From Bacteroides salyersiae WAL 10018 = DSM 18765 = JCM 12988 (GTDB lineage: Bacteria; Bacteroidota; Bacteroidia; Bacteroidales; Bacteroidaceae), in the NCBI RefSeq assembly GCF_000381365.1, contig NZ_KB905466.1, forward strand, positions 1,943,207 to 2,007,206: a DNA stretch of 64,000 nucleotides, given 5' to 3'. The notes beneath the pieces are model-generated. The model ran no database searches, was not told where the DNA came from, and worked only from the letters and a program-made list of their open reading frames with translations. Each line of letters opens with the position of its first letter. Position 1 is the stretch's first letter. Positions 35,540 through 43,637 of this stretch are shown here, in pieces. Both the position numbers and the translations under genes were made by a program.

Positions 35540-38020
35540 ATGAAAGTAACCTTTAATAAATTACTCTCTTCTTATGTAACAACGGTCGTTTTGTTACTTA
35601 TCTATGCTGTTGCCCTGGCTGCCGCTACTTTCATTGAGAAATATTACGGTACGCCGACAGCCAAAACAATGGTCTACTATTCTCCCCTATTCTTCCTGCT
35701 TCAATTGCTGTTAGTCATCAACTTTCTGGCAATCGTCATAAAACGTTCCTATCTCAAAAGCAGGAAATGGGGTATGCTGACTGTTCATTTTGCTTTTATC
35801 ATCATCCTGCTCGGTGCGCTTATTTCCTTTTTATTCAGCGAAGAAGGTATCCTGCATCTTCGTGAAGGAGAAACAAGTAACCAAATCGCCGTCCGGACCT
35901 CCGACGACAGGACCGGTATCCATATCCTCCCTTTTTCAGTGGAGCTAAAGAAATTTACACTGACCCGTTACCCCGGTTCATCCAGCCCTTCTTCCTATGA
36001 AAGTGAAGTCATTGTACACGTAGACGGCAAATCCCGTCCGGAACGAATCTTCATGAATAACGTGTTGGATGTGAAAGGTTACCGGTTCTTCCAAGCATCC
36101 TATGATCCGGATGAACAAGGAACAATCCTTTCCGTCAACCGTGACGTGGCAGGACGCAACATTACTTATACCGGCTATCTTCTGCTGGTCATCGGGCTGC
36201 TCCTTTGCTTTACCGGCAAGAATTCCCGTTTCATGCATCTGAGTCGCCGGCTGAAAGAACTTCACAATGCCGGAAATATCATCGCATGTTTACTAATGAT
36301 GATTCTCGCATTCCCCGTAAACAGCCAAGCAAACGATGGAAGGCGAGAGACAAGAGATGGAAGATGGGAGATTGTACAAAAATATATGGTAAATCCGGGG
36401 CATGCCGAAGTGTTCGGTTCCTTACCGATGCAATCGAATAGCGGGCGAGTGATGCCAATCAATACTTTTTCGTCTCAAGTACTGCGGAAACTGCATAAGT
36501 CGGAAAAGATCGGCGGTCTCAACTCCGATCAGTTCCTGATCAGTTTGTTGATAATGCCGGATATATGGATGCAAATTCCCTTCATCACCGTTTCCAATCC
36601 GGAGTTGACAAGTTATTATAACCTGTCTGCCAAACAATGTGCATACATACAGTTCTTTGACAACGGCCACTACAAACTGCAAGAAAAGTTAGAAGAGGCT
36701 TATAATAAAATGCCGAACCAACGCACGCGTTTCGATAAAGACCTGATGAAACTGGATGAGCAGATCAATATCTTTCACCAACTCATCAACCGCCAAATGT
36801 TGAACCTCTTTCCATTGGAGAATGACCCCAATCATAAGTGGTATGCTCCGGGAGATGACTTGTCCGCTTTTGCCGGAAAAGATTCCATGTTCGTATCCCG
36901 CATCATGGACTGGTATCTGGAAGAAGTGCAGGAATCGCTGAGAAGTAATGATTGGACAAAGGCTGATGAAGTGGCCGGCATGATCAATACCTATCAGCAA
37001 GCCAAGAACAAGACACTCGATATCAGTCCTAAAAAGATACAATCAGAATTAAAATACAACCGGATGGATGTGTTCAGGGCTTGCAAAATCGGCTATCTGG
37101 TTCTGGGCGGTTTATTGCTAATCTTCACATTCATTGCCCAGTTCCAGTTCCGGGAAAAACGTTGGACAAAAACACTGATCTGGATATTGGGTATTCTGGT
37201 TCTGATCGTTTTTCATTATCACATGTATGGCATGGGTATGCGGTGGTACATAGGCGGATACGCTCCTTGGAGTAACTCTTATGAGACTATGGTATATGTG
37301 GCTTGGGCTACCGTCCTTGCCGGTTTGTTGTTTGTACGCCGCAATCCCCTGACTCTTGCACTGGCCACTCTATTCGGCGGGATCATTCTTTTTGTATCCG
37401 GTCTGAACTGGATGGACCCGGAAATCAGTACGCTGGTTCCTGTCCTTAAATCTCCGTGGTTGATGTTTCATGTGGCCATCATCGTCGCTGCTTACGGTTT
37501 CTTCGGTATCAGTTGCCTAATGGGCCTGACGAATATGATAATGATTGTTTTTGCCGGAAAAGAGGATAACAATCCGTTGATCAACCGTATCAAGGGGCTC
37601 AGTATCATCAATGAAATGTCACTACTGGTAGGGCTTGCCCTGATGGCCATCGGTACCTTTTTAGGAGCAGTCTGGGCCAATGAATCCTGGGGACGTTATT
37701 GGGGATGGGATCCTAAAGAGACTTGGGCATTAATTACAATGGTTATCTATGCCATCGTCACCCACCTCCATCTGATTAAGCGCTGTAACTCCCTCTGGTT
37801 ATTCAATGTCACATCGGTCATCGCCTTTTCTTCCGTCCTGATGACTTTTTTGGGAGTTAACTATTTCTTGAGCGGTATGCATTCTTACGGCCAAAATGAA
37901 CATGTAAACAACATACTTATATATCTGTACTTAGCTTTCGGAATCATCATTGTTCTGGCTATGCTGTCTTATAGAAGCTGGAAAAAGAATCCGGAAAGGA
38001 GGAGGAAGTATGATAAGTAG
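35540..38020 (+). CDS. Fused ResB-CcsA cytochrome c maturation protein
   Basis: This is the system II haem-to-cytochrome c ligase, in which ResB (CcsB) and CcsA are joined in one membrane protein of 826 residues. The ATG at 35540 (MKVTFNKLLSS) is chosen over an upstream non-ATG codon. The N-terminal part has transmembrane segments (LLIYAVALAAATFIEKYYG) and a periplasmic ResB-like domain. The C-terminal half has several more helices and the tryptophan-rich haem-binding motif WGRYWGWDPKETWA (Trp721, Trp723, Asp724). Its place directly after two multi-haem c-type proteins suggests it matures them. The stop codon lies inside the first unit of an AGTAGTCAAG-type repeat. Confidence 0.92.
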   Translation: MKVTFNKLLSSYVTTVVLLLIYAVALAAATFIEKYYGTPTAKTMVYYSPLFFLLQLLLVINFLAIVIKRSYLKSRKWGMLTVHFAFIIILLGALISFLFSEEGILHLREGETSNQIAVRTSDDRTGIHILPFSVELKKFTLTRYPGSSSPSSYESEVIVHVDGKSRPERIFMNNVLDVKGYRFFQASYDPDEQGTILSVNRDVAGRNITYTGYLLLVIGLLLCFTGKNSRFMHLSRRLKELHNAGNIIACLLMMILAFPVNSQANDGRRETRDGRWEIVQKYMVNPGHAEVFGSLPMQSNSGRVMPINTFSSQVLRKLHKSEKIGGLNSDQFLISLLIMPDIWMQIPFITVSNPELTSYYNLSAKQCAYIQFFDNGHYKLQEKLEEAYNKMPNQRTRFDKDLMKLDEQINIFHQLINRQMLNLFPLENDPNHKWYAPGDDLSAFAGKDSMFVSRIMDWYLEEVQESLRSNDWTKADEVAGMINTYQQAKNKTLDISPKKIQSELKYNRMDVFRACKIGYLVLGGLLLIFTFIAQFQFREKRWTKTLIWILGILVLIVFHYHMYGMGMRWYIGGYAPWSNSYETMVYVAWATVLAGLLFVRRNPLTLALATLFGGIILFVSGLNWMDPEISTLVPVLKSPWLMFHVAIIVAAYGFFGISCLMGLTNMIMIVFAGKEDNNPLINRIKGLSIINEMSLLVGLALMAIGTFLGAVWANESWGRYWGWDPKETWALITMVIYAIVTHLHLIKRCNSLWLFNVTSVIAFSSVLMTFLGVNYFLSGMHSYGQNEHVNNILIYLYLAFGIIIVLAMLSYRSWKKNPERRRKYDK

Positions 38021-38264
38021 TCAAGTAGTTAAGTAGTAAGTAGTGAGTAGAAAATAGTATAGCAAATAATAAAGTAGTAAGTGAAATGACAGTCAAGTAA
38101 GTAATAAATAATGAGTAGTTAGGGAGTAGACAGTAAGCAGTAAAAAGTAGATAGAAGACAATCAAATCGTAGAATAGAATTCCCAGACACGGAATCTATC
38201 CTACTTGACTACTTAACTACTTGACTACTTGACTACTTAACTACTAAATCACTTAACTACTAAA
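38013..38264. repeat. AGTAGTCAAGTAGTTAAG-type repeat block
   Basis: Left units AAGTAGTCAAGTAGTTAAG and degenerate versions begin at the stop codon of the ResB-CcsA gene. Their complements CTACTTGACTACTTAACT end just before the VOC gene. A long branched hairpin can form. It probably ends the upstream transcript and separates it from the dhaK group. Confidence 0.7.
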
Positions 38265-38306
38265 TCCAATCACTTAGAAAAAATAACCATTTAAAACAAA
38301 TCAATT

Positions 38307-38621
38307 ATGAGAACATTCAACCATGTAGGTATCGTCACAACCGAACAAAAAGAAAATGCTTTCTTTAACGAAGGTCTCAGCGTATGGCTGACAGACTACA
38401 GTAAAAGTCCGAACAGAATCGAGTTTTTAAAATTCGAAGAAGGCAGTTGTATGCCCGAACTCGTACAGAAACAAGGACATATTGCTTATACAGTTCCTTC
38501 ACTTGAAGAAGAATTGAAAGGGAAAAAGGTGATCTTCGGTCCGGCTGTTTGCGATGAACATCTCACGATTGCTTTCATTGAAGAAGAAGGCATTGCGATC
38601 GAAATAATGGAAATCAAATAA
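38307..38621 (+). CDS. VOC (glyoxalase/epimerase-like) small protein
   Basis: This 104-residue protein has the single-module VOC pattern: MRTFNHVGIVT at the start, a central HIAYTVPSLEEELKGKKVIFGP, and the C-terminal LTIAFIEEEGIAIEIMEI. VOC modules bind a metal and act in pairs as isomerases, lyases or dioxygenases. The His in NHVGI and the Glu in AIEIME are plausible metal ligands. It is shorter than methylmalonyl-CoA epimerase (about 130 residues). It lies 29 bp upstream of dhaK, so a role with the kinase and the LsrF-like enzyme is likely, for example isomerising a keto-sugar. This is inference. Confidence 0.65.
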   Translation: MRTFNHVGIVTTEQKENAFFNEGLSVWLTDYSKSPNRIEFLKFEEGSCMPELVQKQGHIAYTVPSLEEELKGKKVIFGPAVCDEHLTIAFIEEEGIAIEIMEIK

Positions 38622-38650
38622 GAACTAATCAAAAAAAGGAGGACAATACC

Positions 38651-39667
38651 ATGTCAGACATCAAAACAAAATTCATCAACGATCCGGAACAAATAACTCC
38701 CGAATTGTTGGAAGGCTACACATTAGCCTATGCCGATCAGGTAAAACTCGCAGGTGAAAACATCGTAGTACGCACCCACCCGAAAGATGAAAGCAAAGTA
38801 GCTATCGTCACATTAGGCGGCTCCGGCCACGAACCGGCGTTAAGCGGTTTTGTAGGCGAAGGTATGCTGGACTGCTCGGTAGTTGGAGATATCTTCGCAG
38901 CTCCCGGCGCACAACGTCTGTTTCAGGCCTTGCAGTTAATGAAACGTGAAGCCGGTATCCTGTTAGTCGTACTGAATCATTCCGGTGATATCATGAGTGC
39001 CAACATGGCATGCCAGTTAGCAGAACGGGCGGGTATCAAAGTGAAACAAATCGTCACCCATGACGATATCAGCGCAGGAATCGATGCAAATACCGATGAT
39101 CGCCGTGGTTTGGCCGGTTGTGTCCCTTTATATAAAATAGTAGGAGCCGCAGCCGAAGAAGGTAAATCTTTGGACGAACTTATCGAAATCGGCGAACGCT
39201 ACAACAATCAAGTAGCTACCCTTGCCGTAGCAATGCATTCCTGCACACATCCGCAAAATGGGGCAACCATTACCGACCTGCCCGAAGGTATTATGGAAAT
39301 CGGTATGGGGCAGCATGGCGAAGGCGGTGGCGGCCAAAAACCGCTTGTATCCGCCGATGATACGGCAGCCGAAATGGTAGACCTGCTCTGTCAGCAGCTC
39401 AAACCCAAAGCAGGAGACAAGATGATGCTCATCATCAATGGTGTAGGCGCTACAACTCACATGGAACTGAATATTATCTTCCGTAAAGCCTATAAAGAGT
39501 TGGAAGCCCGCGGACTGCAAGTCGTAGTCAGCCGCATACAGGAAATACTAACTGTACAGGAGCAAGCCGGTTTCCAGATGATCATGGCTATCCTCGATGA
39601 AGATCATATCGATTATTTGAAGAACAAACGTTCCGATGCACCTTACTGGACTACCATCGGAAAATAA
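38651..39667 (+). CDS. dhaK: Dihydroxyacetone kinase-like subunit DhaK
   Basis: This 338-residue substrate-binding subunit of a dihydroxyacetone-type kinase has the N-terminal TLGGSGHEPALSGFVGEGMLD motif (quoted in part: GGSGHEPALSGFVGEGML), HSGDIMSANMACQLAE, and His222 in GMGQHGEGG. In this family that histidine holds the ketone substrate as a hemiaminal. An unusually strong ribosome site for Bacteroides (AGGAGG, 38637-38642) precedes the ATG. DhaL follows 13 bp later. No PTS-type DhaM is present, so whether ATP or a phospho-protein donates the phosphate is open. Relatives phosphorylate dihydroxyacetone, erythrulose or other short ketoses. Confidence 0.88.
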   Translation: MSDIKTKFINDPEQITPELLEGYTLAYADQVKLAGENIVVRTHPKDESKVAIVTLGGSGHEPALSGFVGEGMLDCSVVGDIFAAPGAQRLFQALQLMKREAGILLVVLNHSGDIMSANMACQLAERAGIKVKQIVTHDDISAGIDANTDDRRGLAGCVPLYKIVGAAAEEGKSLDELIEIGERYNNQVATLAVAMHSCTHPQNGATITDLPEGIMEIGMGQHGEGGGGQKPLVSADDTAAEMVDLLCQQLKPKAGDKMMLIINGVGATTHMELNIIFRKAYKELEARGLQVVVSRIQEILTVQEQAGFQMIMAILDEDHIDYLKNKRSDAPYWTTIGK

Positions 39668-39680
39668 AACAACAAAGGAA

Positions 39681-40304
39681 ATGACACAACTGACCATTGA
39701 TAATTTTAAAACAATGCTTGCCACTGCTTTATCCAACATTAAAGCACGCGAGGATGAATTTTCCAAACTCGATGCCGTCATTGGTGACGGTGATCATGGA
39801 CAAGCCATCGTAACAGCTATGAGTGCAATCGTTGCCACGGCCGAAAAAGGGAAAGAGTTCAAAACGATGCTGAACGACATGGGATTCGATGTCATGATGC
39901 AAGTAAGCGGCTCGACCAGCACGTTATTAGGGGCTTTCTTCTTAGGGATGAGCGACCATGCAAGTGGTACCGAGTTAGATACCAATGCCGTAAAAGTGAT
40001 GTTTGCCGGAGGCCTTGCCAATGTGCAGAAGCAAACCAAAGCCCAGAAAGGTGACAAAACAATGATGGATGCTCTGATACCCGCTGTCGAAGCTATTCAG
40101 AATTGTCCTTCCGAAGATATCAAGGACGTCTTGAACGCAGGAGCCGAAGCAGCATTGGCCGGTGCCCAGTCCACCATCGATCTGAAAGCAAATTTCGGAC
40201 GTGCCCGTAATTATGGAGAACGTTCCATCGGTTACATGGATAGCGGTGCCGCTTCCTGGAGTTGTATGTTCGCTTCCTTTGCAGAAGCAGCTAAAGAAAA
40301 GTAA
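39681..40304 (+). CDS. dhaL: Dihydroxyacetone kinase-like subunit DhaL
   Basis: This 207-residue nucleotide-binding subunit has the three magnesium-holding aspartates of DhaL, Asp31, Asp36 and Asp38 in LDAVIGDGDHGQ, and the phosphate-binding loop VSGSTSTLLGAF. The ATG at 39681, preceded by AAAGGAA, is taken rather than an earlier in-frame non-ATG codon inside the end of dhaK. It forms one kinase with the DhaK encoded immediately upstream. Together with the LsrF-type gene downstream it suggests phosphorylation followed by carbon-carbon cleavage or thiolysis. Confidence 0.88.
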   Translation: MTQLTIDNFKTMLATALSNIKAREDEFSKLDAVIGDGDHGQAIVTAMSAIVATAEKGKEFKTMLNDMGFDVMMQVSGSTSTLLGAFFLGMSDHASGTELDTNAVKVMFAGGLANVQKQTKAQKGDKTMMDALIPAVEAIQNCPSEDIKDVLNAGAEAALAGAQSTIDLKANFGRARNYGERSIGYMDSGAASWSCMFASFAEAAKEK

Positions 40305-40309
40305 TTTAT

Positions 40310-40507
40310 TTAGTAGTTAAGTAGTCAAGTAGTTAAGTAGTCAAATAGTAAGTAGTAGATAGTCAAGTATAAAAAAGCAAGTAATAAAATTGCATGTAGC
40401 AAGCAACAGTAGTAGATAATTAAATCATTAAGTATAAACTTCAGATGCAAATCTATTCTACTTAACTACTTACTACTTGACTACTTACTACTTAACTACT
40501 TACTACT
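40310..40507. repeat. AGTAGTTAAGTAGTCAAG-type repeat block
   Basis: TTTAGTAGTTAAGTAGTCAAG and related units after dhaL are matched by CTACTTAACTACTTACTACT units before the lsrF-like gene. They give a long imperfect hairpin of the same family as at 21.8 and 38.1 kb. Confidence 0.7.
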
Positions 40508-40536
40508 AAATTATCATTCAATAATAACAAAATAAA

Positions 40537-41409
40537 ATGGCAGATTTAGACGATTTAAGAGAAGGCTCAAACTTCGGTTTGAATATCGCCGCTCAACAAC
40601 AACATTTTCATGTGAAAGGTGCAGAAAATGCATCATGGGGTATGAAAGACCGTTTATCACGCATCTTCAACCCGAAAACAGGTAAATCCGTTATGTTGGC
40701 TTGCGACCACGGATTCATCATGGGCCCTACTTCCGGTCTGGAACGTATCGACCTGACAATTGTTCCGTTAATGGAATATGCAGACTGTCTGATGTGTACC
40801 CGAGGTATCTTGCAATCCGTTATCCCGGCTAACACAAAGACACCTATCTGTCTGCGTTCTGATGCGGGCACCTCTATTCTGACTGATTTGAACGACAATG
40901 TATTAATCGATATCGAAGATGCTGTCCGCATGAATGTATCGGCTATGGCTGTCATGCTGGCCATCGGTGATGAGGCCCACGAAGCAAAAACAGTAGCTAA
41001 CCTGTACAAAGCAGTCGACAAAGCAAGCCGTTACAATATTCCCGTAATGGGAGTAACGGCAGTAGGGAAGCAGATGGCGCGTGATGCCCGTTATTTCGGA
41101 CTGGCTTCACGTATCTGTGCCGAAAACGGTGCTAATATCGTAAAGACCTACTATTGCGACGGTTTTGAAAAAGTAGCAGCCGCTTGTCCGGTTCCGGTCG
41201 TTATTGCAGGTGGTAAGAAACTTCCGGAGAAAGAAGCTCTCGAACTTTGCTATCACGCTATTAACGATGGCGCTGCCGGTGTAGACATGGGACGCAACGT
41301 ATTCCAAAGCGAATCTCCTGCTGCCATGATTCAAGCAGTACATGCCGTGGTACACGACGGACTTACTCCGGAACAAGGTTTTGAAATGTTCCAGGATTTA
41401 TCTAAATAA
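40537..41409 (+). CDS. lsrF: LsrF-type class I aldolase/thiolase
   Basis: This 290-residue TIM-barrel Schiff-base enzyme is closely patterned on LsrF, the thiolase that moves an acetyl group from the phosphorylated AI-2 breakdown product 3-hydroxy-5-phosphonooxypentane-2,4-dione to CoA. Lys203 in IVKTYYCDGF is at the same number as the catalytic lysine of E. coli LsrF. Other matches are MLACDHGFIMGPTSGLE and AGGKKLPEKEAL. No LsrK, LsrB or LsrACD is nearby, so AI-2 may not be the substrate. The DhaKL kinase upstream could supply a phosphorylated keto-compound instead. A repeat-rich space of 232 bp separates it from dhaL. Confidence 0.85.
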   Translation: MADLDDLREGSNFGLNIAAQQQHFHVKGAENASWGMKDRLSRIFNPKTGKSVMLACDHGFIMGPTSGLERIDLTIVPLMEYADCLMCTRGILQSVIPANTKTPICLRSDAGTSILTDLNDNVLIDIEDAVRMNVSAMAVMLAIGDEAHEAKTVANLYKAVDKASRYNIPVMGVTAVGKQMARDARYFGLASRICAENGANIVKTYYCDGFEKVAAACPVPVVIAGGKKLPEKEALELCYHAINDGAAGVDMGRNVFQSESPAAMIQAVHAVVHDGLTPEQGFEMFQDLSK

Positions 41410-41421
41410 CGAAAAATTCAG

Positions 41422-41455
41422 AATTGGGAACCAAGTCAGACAGGTTCCCAATTTT
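41422..41455 (+). terminator. Terminator after lsrF-like gene
   Basis: AATTGGGAACC (41422-41432) pairs with GGTTCCCAATT (41443-41453), followed by TT and an AT-rich run. It probably ends or attenuates the transcript before the propeller gene. Confidence 0.7.
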
Positions 41456-41471
41456 CTATTAACACACATGC

Positions 41472-42362
41472 ATGATGAAGAAAATATCTATATTTTTATA
41501 TTTCATCTTTTTTCTTATTTCCAACACTTCCGGACAGAATAAAACGGAAAAACTACTGTTAGGTGGTTCCGGTTGGAATAAGATTGTCATCATAGACAAA
41601 GAATCGAAGCAAATAGAGTGGGAACATCCCCTACAAGAAGGATGGGAGTGCAATTCAGTAGCCGCTACACCGGACGGCAACATCTTGTTCTCCTACGGCA
41701 AGGGTGCCAAAACGATCAACCGCAACCATCAGGAAATATGGAATATCACCGTACCGGACGGATGTGAGATGCAAACAGCCCGTGTACTATCCGACGGCAA
41801 TTATCTGTTGGCATGGACAGGACATCCGGCTGTGATCATGGAAGTAAGCCCGAAAGGTAAAATTCTATCGCGTACAGAATACGAAACAGGGATCGACCAT
41901 CCCCACTCCCAGTTCCGCCAATTGAATAAAAATCCACGTGGAAACTATCTTATCCCGCTTATATCCACTTCCGAAGTGCGGGAAATATCTCCGGACGGTA
42001 AACTGATCAGCACTTTAAAAACAGAAGGTACTCCTTTCACAACCTTGGAATCAGTTAACGGAAATTACTGGATAGCCTGCGGTGACGGACACGCATTGGT
42101 AGAAGTCAATCCGGATAGCCGTCAAGTCATCCGCCGGTATAGCGAGAACGATATTAAAGGAGTCCGTCTCTTCTTCACTGCCGGCTTATGCAAAGGCTCC
42201 GATGGAAGCCTTTACATCTGCAATTGGCAAGGGCACAGTCATGATGCCAACGAAGCAAACAGTCCGCAGCTTTTCGAAATAAACCATAAAGGAGAAATTG
42301 TATGGAGTTTGAATGATAACCGGACATTCGGGATGATATCCACTGTCAGTATCATAAACTGA
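41472..42362 (+). CDS. Exported PQQ-like beta-propeller protein
   Basis: This 296-residue protein has a signal peptide (MMKKISIFLYFIFFLISNTSG) and repeated propeller blades (LLLGGSGWNKIVIIDKES, SVAATPDGNILFSYGKG, ARVLSDGNYLLAWTGH, ESVNGNYWIACGDGHALVEV). Such small propellers bind ligands or partners in the periplasm; no catalytic residues are evident. It starts 62 bp after the lsrF-like gene on the same strand, across a terminator-like hairpin. It is the third propeller protein encoded in this cluster, so it may share a substrate with the two cytochromes. Confidence 0.7.
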   Translation: MMKKISIFLYFIFFLISNTSGQNKTEKLLLGGSGWNKIVIIDKESKQIEWEHPLQEGWECNSVAATPDGNILFSYGKGAKTINRNHQEIWNITVPDGCEMQTARVLSDGNYLLAWTGHPAVIMEVSPKGKILSRTEYETGIDHPHSQFRQLNKNPRGNYLIPLISTSEVREISPDGKLISTLKTEGTPFTTLESVNGNYWIACGDGHALVEVNPDSRQVIRRYSENDIKGVRLFFTAGLCKGSDGSLYICNWQGHSHDANEANSPQLFEINHKGEIVWSLNDNRTFGMISTVSIIN

Positions 42363-42373
42363 TTTCCTAAAGA

Positions 42374-42418
42374 AAGCATATGTGCCAATACGGTATATTT
42401 CCGGTGGCACATTTGCTT
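42374..42418. terminator. Terminator hairpin after the propeller gene
   Basis: AAGCATATGTGCCA (42374-42387) pairs with TGGCACATTTGCTT (42405-42418) with one mismatch, between the propeller gene and the decayed SGNH gene on the other strand. Confidence 0.7.
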
Positions 42419-42434
42419 TATTGGGAATCTTATT

Positions 42435-42927
42435 TCATAGAAGATTCTCTATTAATGCTGCATTGATCGAAGATCCTTCCGGCAAGAAACAACGTATAGG
42501 AGTCAGTAATATAATTCGTGGATGAGAATTCAAAGCCTTATAACTATCTATCAGATGTTGATAATCCGCCATGAACTCATCTTTATATTTCCAATTTTGC
42601 GGCTTCGTATCATTAGTTCCCAATTTTATCAATACAATATCCGGTTGAAAATTTTGTGATTCAATGTACTCTTTCGTTTTTAACATAAGGATAATCTCCT
42701 TGAGTAAGAAGGGTTCTGCCCGATACCCCATAATTTCTGACCTCATAACCATCACCTAAATAAGCTTGCAGTTGTGCCGGATAAGAGTTTTGATCGCGAT
42801 TGGCAATAAATGCTCCATAAGTTATACTGTTTCCTATACAAGCCACTTTTACAGCCGTCTTCTGGGAAAACAGATTCGTACTCAGAAACAAGAACATCCA
42901 TAAATTCAAAATGAATTTTAATCTCAT
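42435..42927 (-). pseudogene. Decayed SGNH/GDSL hydrolase
   Basis: Two overlapping frames carry parts of one secreted esterase. The first (from ATG 42927: signal peptide to NLFSQ, then CIGNSITYGAF with the nucleophile Ser block) runs into a stop at 42661. The second carries IVLIKLGTNDTKPQNW, the block with the conserved Gly-Thr-Asn-Asp, and ends at 42435. Joining them needs removal of one base from the five-A run (five T on the plus strand, 42677-42681), giving DYPYVKTKEYIESQNF. The product would also stop about 30-60 residues short of the family length, before the catalytic Asp/His block. Two lesions argue for a true pseudogene rather than a read error. Confidence 0.75.
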
Positions 42928-43002
42928 TGTTATCAGTAATTTATAATTCGGTTTAACGTTTATTCCTTTTATCAGATTCTGTTCATGATACATCAAAAAC
43001 AA

Positions 43003-43637
43003 TCTTTGGCATCCTCATTTAATATTTTTGTAAAAGTACAAAAATTATATTCCGATAGACATAAACCGATCAATGTTTTTTCACAAACAGCAAAGATCAC
43101 CTTGATCGTCACAAAAATAAGAAACTATTGATAAAACCAATATCAACATTCTCTCAAATACGATCAATAAAGTATCCATAATTTAAAAAGACAAACTTCA
43201 AATGCACAAAGACAATAAACAAATATTTTTTATTACAACGATCTATAAAAAAGGGGAAGAAGTGCATAGAGAAATCATACGATAATATCCGTAAATCACA
43301 CCCATTTCAGATACATAATATCAAGAGCTGAAAGATATAACAGGGTTCTGAAACACCAAAAATAAACGACAAACAGCAAGCCCTATAAAAAGCTATATAT
43401 CAAGCAATTATATAACACTATTTTTTCTCTACGGGAAACGGGTCGAAACTCTACGAGGAACAACCCGATTCTCTACGAGTTTCGGGCCGTTTCCCGTAGA
43501 GAAAACAAACGGTCGTCCATAAGTTTAAACAAAATAGAGAGACTAATGATTAGAAAAGAACATCCAAGCGTAAAATAAAGATAAAGTGAAAAAAGAAAGT
43601 GCCTATTACCTCCCGGCAACAAGCACTCACAAAACTT
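43003..43637. other. Gene-free AT-rich space with one long hairpin
   Basis: No coding frame is supported here. The only structure seen is the hairpin at 43423-43505, listed separately. The rest is AT-rich sequence with scattered short repeats. Confidence 0.5.
43423..43505. repeat. 83-bp imperfect hairpin with CTCTACG motifs
   Basis: TTTTCTCTACGGGAAACGG at 43423-43441 pairs with the mirror segment ending at 43505. After two mismatches pairing continues through CGAAACTC. Inside, the motif CTCTACG(A/G)G occurs repeatedly. It is GC-rich compared with its surroundings and about 130 bp from the end of the leftward FecR gene, so it may end that transcript or be a mobile repeat. Confidence 0.6.

Noticed and set aside
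40537-41409. AI-2 (Lsr) uptake operon
   Set aside because: Only the LsrF-type gene is present; LsrK, LsrR and LsrABCD were not found nearby.
26898-42362. Anammox-like hydrazine synthesis
   Set aside because: Only a propeller and haem layout like HzsA is seen; the other hydrazine synthase subunits and hydrazine dehydrogenase are absent and the organism type does not fit.
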